Positions 8,501-14,241 of a DNA stretch of 34,024 nt are shown here, piece by piece (the first letter of the stretch is position 1; every line of letters begins with the position of its first letter). The stretch is from Bacteroides sp. Lineage in GTDB: Bacteria > Bacteroidota > Bacteroidia > Bacteroidales > Marinifilaceae. The stretch spans positions 1 to 34,024 of the forward strand of contig JAETOX010000018.1 in the NCBI GenBank assembly GCA_021771575.1. The letters are read 5' to 3'. The notes under the pieces are model-generated. The model was not told where the DNA came from. It searched no databases and worked only from the letters and a program-made list of their open reading frames with translations. The position numbers and the translations under genes are program-made.

Positions 8501-9886
8501 TTATTTATCATCCACCAAAGCGGCTTCGAGAGTGGATATGATGTTTTCGTCCGAGGGACGGGAAGCGTCGGCAGCAAAGATTTTCCCGTTTTTATCAATC
8601 ATGATAAAACGGGGGATGCCACTGATTCCCCAGGCTTCCATAAACCGTTTTGCCTCATTCCGGGACAATATGAACTGAGGCCATCCGGGGCGGTCTTTTT
8701 CCAGCTTGGCCAACCAAGCTTTTTTATCGGCATCGACCGACAAGCTGATAAACTGTATACGCCCGTCACCTTCAAAATGAGCGGCAAGTTTCTCCAAATA
8801 TGGGATTTCGGCACAACAGGGGCCACACCACGTCGCCCACACATCGATGTAGGTAAACTTACCGAAAAAATCGGATAACCGGCATGTCTTACCTTCCGGG
8901 TTTTCCAGTATGGCATCAATGGCATCGGTACCCTTCGCCGTTTTATTCATGGCGACGATCTTTTTTTCGCTAGCTGCTATCAAGTCCGGATAATCCTAAG
9001 CAAATACCCGGAAGGCATCCCAGAATTTCATATAATCCCCGCCCTTACCGAAAGTGAAATACATAGAAGCGCAGCCTCTCGCCAAGGCTTTTTTCACGGC
9101 AGGAGCGGTCACATAACGATCAACCGTATCCATGTATGCCAATGCCCAAGGCGTCATGTCACCTCCGTAGACAAGTAAATCCTTTGAAATTTTATCTTGA
9201 ATGAACATCCCCGACAATCCGCTCCGCATACTAACGTCATCGTTTACGTCAATGGCCTCGATCTGCTCCCGGATCCCGGCATTCTCCCGGCCCTGTGCTT
9301 CATCCATCAGCAAGTGGAGCCGGAGGAACTTTTTGGCAGCCACCGTCATGCGTGTGTAGTAGCAACGCCATTCAGCGTTCCGGATCGAGGGCAACAGCGC
9401 CTCCACTGCCTTAGTTTCCTTTTCCAGCAAAGCCAGATTTTCTGCACAACTTACGTCCCGGGAAGATTCCATCGGGAAATAGCGCATAAAATCGAACGCC
9501 CGCGCAAAACGGGTATAGAACTCCGACATCGCCCGGTTATCTCCGCGGAAAGCATATTTCACCTCTCCGTCTTTTTCTCTGTGGAGCATCAATTCCAACG
9601 TTTTTCCCTGTTCCAAATGGGCGCCGACAATCTCGTTATCATCGACAAAAATCATGACATCGTTGCCAGGAGTTTCTAAAACGGCGTCGAATTCAAACGT
9701 ACCATCTTCTTTCAATTCCAACGTTTTGTATTCGGTAGCCCCCTGATCTCCGTCCGGAGAAATAGCCAGCTGCAACTCCCGGATCTCCCCTTCGGCTTTC
9801 CCTTTCAGCAACTGGGCATCGCCGACAAAAGGCAAAGCCAACAACACAACTATCACACCTAATCGTTTTAATTTCGTTTTTTCCAT
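8501..9886 (-). pseudogene. TlpA-like thiol-disulfide oxidoreductase interrupted by an in-frame amber codon
   Basis: The frame from the ATG at 9886 runs to a TAA at 8501-8503 (461 positions) and is broken only by TAG at 8998-8996, codon 297. Upstream is a 296-residue piece: signal peptide MEKTKLKRLGVIVVLLALPFVGDA, DUF4369-like domain, helical region. Downstream in the same frame is a full thioredoxin fold with WCGPC at positions 353-357 plus an extra Cys, then GIPRF and RPSDEN. Both halves align end to end with the intact paralogue at 4535-5926, where the equivalent place reads FARNCPEV; here it is FA-stop-DYPDL. It is one gene with a nonsense codon, not a frameshift or two genes. The downstream part could restart at TTG 8983 or ATG 8950 but would lack a signal peptide. 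A recent mutation, a sequence error or readthrough are all possible. It is the first gene of the minus-strand series before FecR. Confidence 0.88.
8996..8998 (-). other. In-frame amber (TAG) codon inside the TlpA-like gene
   Basis: On the minus strand the codons read GTA TTT GCT TAG GAT TAT CCG GAC, i.e. V F A stop D Y P D. The frame before and after is identical: 495 bases, exactly 165 codons, separate this stop from the terminal one. It lies in the linker between the helical domain and the thioredoxin domain. CAG, AAG, GAG, TGG, TCG, TTG and both Tyr codons are each one substitution away. I see no hairpin or known readthrough context next to it. Confidence 0.9.
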
Positions 9887-9963
9887 ATTTAATATTTTTT
9901 ATTGGATATATATAAAAGACGGAAAGGGTGGAAAAAAGGACAGCAAAAAAATTGAAAGAATTT

Positions 9964-10135
9964 AAAGTACTGCTCCCGACAGGATCCAAATACTGTTTGC
10001 AAGCATTTAAAATACTGTTTGCGATAGAATCGAAATACTGTTTGCAAGCATTTGAAATACTGTTTGCAATGTAGTCGAAATACTGTTTGCGATAAGGCTA
10101 AAATACTGTTTCCGGCAATATCAGAATAGTATTCG
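9964..10135. repeat. Phased direct-repeat array, core AAATACTGTTTGC, 22/23-bp units
   Basis: The 13-base core begins at 9988, 10010, 10033, 10055, 10078 and 10101 (the last copy has TTTCC for TTTGC). Degenerate copies flank it at 9964 (AAAGTACTGCTCC) and 10124 (GAATAGTATTCGC). Spacing alternates 22 and 23 bp, giving a 45-bp higher-order period. The segment between cores also alternates: AAGCATTT after cores 1 and 3, and segments ending TCG after cores 2 and 4. It fills the interval between the HU-like gene and the first TlpA gene, 78-250 bases upstream of that start. Spacing near two helical turns would put every copy on the same DNA face, so a cooperative protein-binding site or expanded tandem repeat is plausible. 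The function is not known to me. Confidence 0.9.
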
Positions 10136-10152
10136 CAATAATGCCGGAAACA
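10107..10152. terminator. Inverted repeat with nested palindrome, possible terminator of the HU-like gene
   Basis: Perfect 11-base arms at 10107-10117 and 10142-10152 (TGTTTCCGGCA and its complement) enclose 24 bases that contain a second palindrome, GAATA-G-TATTC (10124-10134). It lies 38 bases beyond the stop of the HU-like gene on the minus strand. The sequence after the stem (GTATTTT) is a poor U-tract, so termination is uncertain. It overlaps the last units of the direct-repeat array and could instead be part of a binding site. Confidence 0.45.
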
Positions 10153-10189
10153 TCATGACAAGAAAGCCAGAAGCTGGCCGTGCCATCAC

Positions 10190-10588
10190 TTACTTCTTGC
10201 TCAGGCTGGAAGCAGGAATAAATGTTGCTTTGTTGACAGCTTCCTGTAAGCTTTTACCTGCTTTGAAACGGATATTTATCTTCTTCACGTTAGCCACAAC
10301 CGCCTCTTTTTCCGTTTCCGCTCCTTCACAACTGATGGTTAACTGGAAAAATCCCCAGTCACCCAACTGAACGGTGTGTCCGTCTAGCAGCAAACGTTGA
10401 AGGATTTTTTCAAACTGCGCCAGAGCCATTTCGGCCTCTTTCGGATTCAGTGTAGTTTCGTCGGCTATCTGACGGGCCACTTCTTTCTCGCCAACCATGC
10501 CCAAACTTTTCAGGCTCAGATACCACTTTTTAGGCTCCTCCGGCTTAGCCGGGTTTCCTCTTTGCACTTTATTATACAGAAGACTCAT
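10190..10588 (-). CDS. HU/IHF-like DNA-binding protein (Bacteroidales HU-like type)
   Basis: 132 residues from the ATG at 10588. A longer frame to 10627 adds MLVFNFLIQIFFI, which is AT-rich leader sequence and improbable as protein. The fold is that of the HU-like DNA-binding proteins common in Bacteroidales: N-terminal helices (about 34-68, EKEVARQIADETTLNPKEAE), then LGDWGFFQL (about 75-83) matching the beta-arm entry of HU (GFGxF), then a basic strand region (VKKINIRFKAGKSLQEAVNK). Such proteins bend and compact DNA. The gene sits between the divergent sigma gene and the repeat array, so a local architectural role at these promoters is conceivable but unproven. It could equally be a housekeeping paralogue that happens to lie here. 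Confidence 0.88.
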   Translation of the reverse strand: MSLLYNKVQRGNPAKPEEPKKWYLSLKSLGMVGEKEVARQIADETTLNPKEAEMALAQFEKILQRLLLDGHTVQLGDWGFFQLTISCEGAETEKEAVVANVKKINIRFKAGKSLQEAVNKATFIPASSLSKK

Positions 10589-10874
10589 GATAAAAAAAAT
10601 TTGAATTAAAAAATTAAAAACAAGCATCCGCGGTTTTACATCACATCGCCGCAGAGAAGGAGTACATCTAAGCCGTTACAGAGAACGACCGTGTTAAATT
10701 TAATAAAAATAGTTTTAATACAAAATAGTTTTCTCTAAAAAATTCTATTTTTTGAAAAAATGAACTAAAATTCGAATCGGAATTTTCTATTTAGCAGAAA
10801 TCAAACAAGTTATTCTATCTAAAATAAAAAAGGCTCTATCTTTGTAAAATTATCAATATAGAAACCCGAACGTC
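10589..10874. other. Divergent AT-rich intergenic region between the HU-like gene and ECF sigma gene
   Basis: These 286 bases hold no gene. They are AT-rich with A and T runs, contain one clear plus-strand -7 element (10837-10844) and a weak inverted repeat (AAAATTC/GAATTTT around 10767-10786). I found no strict TAnnTTTG element on the minus strand for the HU-like gene. Confidence 0.6.
10837..10844 (+). promoter_or_regulatory. Bacteroidetes -7 promoter element for the ECF sigma gene
   Basis: TATCTTTG matches the TAnnTTTG -7 consensus of the primary sigma factor in Bacteroidetes. It lies 30 bases upstream of the sigma ATG at 10875, leaving a short leader. No good TTTG -33 box is visible at the expected distance, which is common since that box is weakly conserved. 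Confidence 0.6.
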
Positions 10875-11450
10875 ATGGCACACACTGAATCGATGCTTGC
10901 GGAATTTAAATCCGGAAAAATCAGCACTTTTTACAATGAATTATATGCCAAACTGCTAGTCTATGCTTCGCGGCATCTGGGTGCGGATTATGCTTTTCTG
11001 GCGGAAGATTGTGTACAAGATGCCATTTACAAAGCCTATGAGCAACGGGCCAGTTTCAAATCGATACTCACCCTCAAAGCCTTTCTCTATTCCTGCATCC
11101 ACCATGCGGCGATCGATATCCTGCGCAAGAATAATGCTCAGTCCAATTACCTGTCGCAACAGGAGGATCAAACCGAATTCCTGAACAGCATCATTGAGCA
11201 GGAAACGCTCAATCTGCTGTACAACTCCATCGAACGCCTACCGGAGAAATACCGGCGGATTTTTGAACTCCATTTCGAACAAGGACTCAAAAATGCCGAG
11301 ATCGCCAAGCTCCTGAATGTCACTGAAAGCGCTGTCAAAAAGCAGAAAGCCCAGATGCTCGATCTGCTTCGCAAAGACCTGCAAAAGAAAACAGGCAATC
11401 ACTTCCTCACAGCCACGCTTCTGTTGCAGTGGATAGAATGGTTGGAATGA
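10875..11450 (+). CDS. ECF sigma-70 factor, FecI-like
   Basis: 191 residues, the usual ECF length. Sigma region 2 covers about 16-86 (AEDCVQDAIYKAYE, then KAFLYSCIHHAAIDILRK). Region 4 covers about 113-168 with a helix-turn-helix (LKNAEIAKLLNVTESAVKKQKAQML). It ends with the aromatic/hydrophobic tail often seen in Bacteroidales ECF factors (TATLLLQWIEWLE). It directs RNA polymerase to target promoters when released by a FecR anti-sigma factor. The only unpaired FecR nearby is at 7334-8488, in the divergent series ending in SusC/SusD, which is therefore the likely regulon. It is the only confident plus-strand gene in the window and is followed directly by a strong terminator. Confidence 0.94.
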   Translation: MAHTESMLAEFKSGKISTFYNELYAKLLVYASRHLGADYAFLAEDCVQDAIYKAYEQRASFKSILTLKAFLYSCIHHAAIDILRKNNAQSNYLSQQEDQTEFLNSIIEQETLNLLYNSIERLPEKYRRIFELHFEQGLKNAEIAKLLNVTESAVKKQKAQMLDLLRKDLQKKTGNHFLTATLLLQWIEWLE

Positions 11451-11455
11451 AACGG

Positions 11456-11500
11456 AAAACATCCGGTTGGAAAGCGAAGTTTTCCAACCGGATGTTTTTT
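11456..11500. terminator. Bidirectional intrinsic terminator between convergent genes
   Basis: Perfect 15-base arms (11459-11473 and 11481-11495, ACATCCGGTTGGAAA and complement) with a 7-base loop are flanked by AAAA on the left and TTTTTT on the right. This gives a U-tract for the plus-strand sigma gene ending at 11450 and a weaker one for the minus-strand lipoprotein gene ending at 11524. Confidence 0.92.
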
Positions 11501-11523
11501 CATTTACCCTCTTTCCGGTCGCT

Positions 11524-12042
11524 CTATTTCACAATCACTGTAAAAACGTCGTCTACATCCTGGGTATACCCTTCGTTTGTAAAGGTCAGCGATATCCGGT
11601 AGCGGCCCACCGGCACATCGCTGTATACCGGTATGGTAAAAGTTCCGTCTCCGCTGACTTGCAGCACTTCCCACATTTTCCCGGCATCCCCGGTATCGGT
11701 CGTAATATTTTTGATACTCACGAATATTGGGCGGGTGCCCTCCACTCCTTCGATCGGTGTGCTGGTCCAAGGCCATCCGTAGCGGTCGCGTTTATATTCC
11801 TCTCCGCCTATCGTGGGATAAATGCCGTTCTGTACACATTTTTCGGGCGTATATCCGTAATAGTTTACATACATTTCGAAAGTCGGATTCGGCTGCGGAG
11901 GTGTAAGATCGAGCACTTTTTTCACAATCATCGAATCTAAAGTGTAGCCTGCATATTCCGTCTGTAAATAACCGGGGGTAATATCCTGGCAGGCACTGAA
12001 CATCAGTCCTAATCCTGCAATCAGTATCATGATCATTTTCAT
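11524..12042 (-). CDS. Small lipoprotein of unknown function, last gene of the fasciclin/SusCD operon
   Basis: 172 residues. The N-terminus MKMIMILIAGLGLMFSACQD is a lipoprotein signal with lipobox FSAC and Cys18, and Asp at +2 from the cysteine. I do not recognise the family. The body is rich in aromatic and beta-forming residues (MYVNYYGYTPEKC, KRDRYGWPWTS). The C-terminal section, VPVGRYRISLTFTNEGYTQD, reads like the last strands of an Ig/PKD-like beta-sandwich, as in accessory surface lipoproteins of SusCD operons. It starts 11 bases after the fasciclin-protein stop, so it is almost certainly co-transcribed, and precedes the terminator at 11456-11500. An accessory ligand-binding or scaffolding role is an inference from position only. 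Confidence 0.82.
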   Translation of the reverse strand: MKMIMILIAGLGLMFSACQDITPGYLQTEYAGYTLDSMIVKKVLDLTPPQPNPTFEMYVNYYGYTPEKCVQNGIYPTIGGEEYKRDRYGWPWTSTPIEGVEGTRPIFVSIKNITTDTGDAGKMWEVLQVSGDGTFTIPVYSDVPVGRYRISLTFTNEGYTQDVDDVFTVIVK

Positions 12043-12053
12043 ATATTCATTGT

Positions 12054-12707
12054 TTAAATTTTTCCAAAATCATAACCGTAATTCAAGGCGTGTACCACTC
12101 CGTTGCGAGGCTGTATGTCGGGAGTGGCCAGCGGAATCATTTTCCCTACGGTGTAGGAATACAGAAACATTTCTATCGCCCCGGCATCCGGTACTCCTTT
12201 GTAGGAATTTTTTTCTAAGTAAGCAATTACCCGGTTCCCTCCAATACACGTGAAGGCCGTTCCTCCATCCTGCTCGGGAGCATATATACCGTAGTCCATA
12301 TTCCGGAACCCGATGTCGGCTTTCAGGAATTTTCCAACCACGACATGTTTCAGGATCAGTTCCCGGCACAATTCCACCGGCAGGTCTTCGATACGTTCGT
12401 ACCTCTGGTCCGACATGCCGTCATATTTACAATCCATCAGATAACGGTAGACCGCAAAGGAAGGCGGAGCGAAAAAAGTCATCTGCCGAACGGAATCCAC
12501 CTCCCCCTCGAACAAATCGGTCAGCCCGGCGCGTTCGATCATTTGCACCGTATACCCCCATTGCTCCGTGTTGGAACGCAGATATTCCATTACCGACCCT
12601 TCGAAATAGGGCGAACAAACACCACCATCGATGATATCCTGCTTTGTCGTACAAGCCAGGCAAATCATCCCTATACTCAAACTGATAAAAATCTTTTTCA
12701 TATTCAT
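12054..12707 (-). CDS. Fasciclin (FAS1) domain lipoprotein
   Basis: 217 residues. The lipoprotein signal MNMKKIFISLSIGMICLACT has Cys19; an ATG at 12701 is an equally good start. The rest (about 38-213) reads as one FAS1 domain. It has the H1-like motif MTFFAPPSFAVYRYL (about 76-90, cf. TVFAPTNxAF), the central LILKHVVVGKFL (about 117-128) and the H2-like end IQPRNGVVHALNYGYDF (about 198-214, cf. NGxIHVID). FAS1 domains mediate adhesion or ligand binding in many organisms, and in Bacteroidetes they occur as lipoproteins beside SusC/SusD pairs. It starts 4 bases after the susD-like stop. A surface-exposed accessory binding protein for this transporter is the simplest reading. Confidence 0.87.
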   Translation of the reverse strand: MNMKKIFISLSIGMICLACTTKQDIIDGGVCSPYFEGSVMEYLRSNTEQWGYTVQMIERAGLTDLFEGEVDSVRQMTFFAPPSFAVYRYLMDCKYDGMSDQRYERIEDLPVELCRELILKHVVVGKFLKADIGFRNMDYGIYAPEQDGGTAFTCIGGNRVIAYLEKNSYKGVPDAGAIEMFLYSYTVGKMIPLATPDIQPRNGVVHALNYGYDFGKI

Positions 12708-12711
12708 TATA

Positions 12712-14238
12712 TTACTGTCTTTTTAACCAATAAAGATTTTGCCGCATCAACGGATTTTCCTTAAAATCGATGCTTTTATTCATCAGGAAAAATGCCCCGT
12801 CGATATAGTCCTGCTGTGTGGCTGTGCGGTAGCCACCTTCGAGAAAAGCGCGCACATACTCCAGACCGTTACGGATAATGTCATAATACCGATGCCCCTC
12901 CATTAGCAATTCCTTTTCCCGTTCCCGGAAAACAGTCATCTGCAAATCACCGCCGTCTTCCGAAGCCTGGTAAAGAGCAGCATTAGCCCGTCGACGTATG
13001 GTATTCAGGTCGTCAATGGCCCCTTCCAGCTTGTCGCCACCCAGATGTGCGCGGCATTCTGCTCTCAGCAGATAGATGTCAGCCAAACGCCACCAGATCC
13101 GGTTGGCATTGAAAGATGCAAATTTCTTCTTCGAACCTGTCACCGTGACATTCACACTTCTCTCCTTGTATGGATAGGCAAACCCGCCGGTGATGTCTTT
13201 ATCCAGGGCATCCATTCCGTCCAAATCGTAAAACCAGGCATATTTGCGGGTATCCGGGCCGGGAAACATCTTGCGTACGGAAGTGGTAAAAATACGGAAA
13301 GTAAAGTCCTGCACAATCCCCGGGGTATATTCGGGACGTACGGGATATCCGACATAGTTCGTACCCAAGGAGAACACCCGTTTTCCCACTTCATTATAGT
13401 AATCCTTCATCACCGTCTCGTATATCCCTTCTTTGCTATTCCCCACCAGCACCGAAGCGCAGACTTCCTCGGGCGTGCCCACCAGATCGTAGAGCGGCGA
13501 ACCGATCACTTTAGTGCAGGCTTGTTCCGCTTTTTCCCACAATTCTTTTTCGTCGTAATTCCGGTCGGCGGCAGCAGCAAAATATTTGCCACCGGCCTTC
13601 CAGGCACACAGATGCGCCAGCAAAGCATAAGCTGCCCCCTCACAAGGCGTTGATTTCGAGAAAATCGTATTGCCGTTGCAATCGGTCAGCTTATCATGGG
13701 GAGGCAATAATCCGGCAGCCTTTTCCGCCATTTCGATGGCAAAATCGCAAACCAAAGGCCAGGGCGTTTTCGCCACCGGTGCCCAATCGATCCCGCCTTT
13801 TTGCAAAATACAATCCCCCCAGCGACGCACCAAATCGAAATAAGCCAAAGCCTTGAAAAAATAAGCCTGTCCTTTATAAAAATCCCTTCTCTTTTCTGGC
13901 ATATCGACGATATCCACATAATCCAACACATTTTGGGCCCCTATAATCACTTGATACCAGGGCTCCCATAAATCTGCTGTTCCGGCTTCCAGTTCCAGCA
14001 TCCGTGCCCCACGGCGTGACTCGTCCACCTCGTCGGCATATGCTCCTTTTTCTACCTGCAATAAGGCATTCCAGCACACCATTTCCCTGACTCCGGCTCC
14101 TACGCCGTAGGCCAGGGCTTCTATATCCTTTTCTTCGGTGATGTTACCGAAGGTCAGGCTGTTCTCCGGTTCTACCCGCAACAGATCGGTACATCCGAAG
14201 CAAAACAGCAACACCAATAATATGATTTCGGGTTTCAT
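12712..14238 (-). CDS. SusD/RagB-family outer-membrane lipoprotein
   Basis: 508 residues, normal SusD length. MKPEIILLVLLFCFGC is a lipoprotein signal with Cys16, followed by TDLLRVEPEN. The helical SusD/RagB body includes YKGQAYFFKALAYFDLVRRWGD and, near the C-terminus, RIWWRLADIYLLRAECRAHLGG and FREREKELLMEGHRYYDIIRNG, hallmark segments of RagB/SusD proteins. It sits at the cell surface on its SusC partner (14242-17730) and helps bind the imported ligand. The start is 3 bases past the susC stop. No enzyme in the operon reveals the ligand; pairing with a fasciclin-domain lipoprotein rather than glycosidases makes a non-glycan ligand worth considering. Confidence 0.95.
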   Translation of the reverse strand: MKPEIILLVLLFCFGCTDLLRVEPENSLTFGNITEEKDIEALAYGVGAGVREMVCWNALLQVEKGAYADEVDESRRGARMLELEAGTADLWEPWYQVIIGAQNVLDYVDIVDMPEKRRDFYKGQAYFFKALAYFDLVRRWGDCILQKGGIDWAPVAKTPWPLVCDFAIEMAEKAAGLLPPHDKLTDCNGNTIFSKSTPCEGAAYALLAHLCAWKAGGKYFAAAADRNYDEKELWEKAEQACTKVIGSPLYDLVGTPEEVCASVLVGNSKEGIYETVMKDYYNEVGKRVFSLGTNYVGYPVRPEYTPGIVQDFTFRIFTTSVRKMFPGPDTRKYAWFYDLDGMDALDKDITGGFAYPYKERSVNVTVTGSKKKFASFNANRIWWRLADIYLLRAECRAHLGGDKLEGAIDDLNTIRRRANAALYQASEDGGDLQMTVFREREKELLMEGHRYYDIIRNGLEYVRAFLEGGYRTATQQDYIDGAFFLMNKSIDFKENPLMRQNLYWLKRQ

Positions 14239-14241
14239 AAT

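Noticed and set aside
8501-8983. The downstream half of the broken TlpA gene as an independent cytoplasmic thioredoxin gene starting at TTG 8983.
   Set aside because: It continues in the same frame as the upstream half, aligns with the C-terminal part of the intact paralogue and lacks a signal peptide. One gene with a nonsense codon explains it better.
8990-9005. Programmed frameshift at the TlpA break.
   Set aside because: Both halves are in the same frame, and there is no slippery heptamer at the stop; only a codon substitution is needed.
9919-10074. A short plus-strand frame through the repeat array that reads two 15-residue repeats (KYCLQAFKILFAIES and a near copy).
   Set aside because: The in-frame codons follow only because 45 bp is a multiple of three. 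There is no convincing start codon, promoter or ribosome site, the frame ends after two copies, and minus-strand genes surround it. I treat it as a by-product of the DNA repeat.
9964-10135. Possible CRISPR array.
   Set aside because: The repeated core is 13 bases with 9-10-base intervals that are themselves partly repeated, far too short for repeats and spacers, and no cas gene is nearby.
10589-10627. N-terminal extension (MLVFNFLIQIFFI) of the HU-like protein.
   Set aside because: A hydrophobic leader makes no sense on a nucleoid protein and comes from an AT-rich untranslated leader; MSLLYNKV at 10588 is the family-like start.
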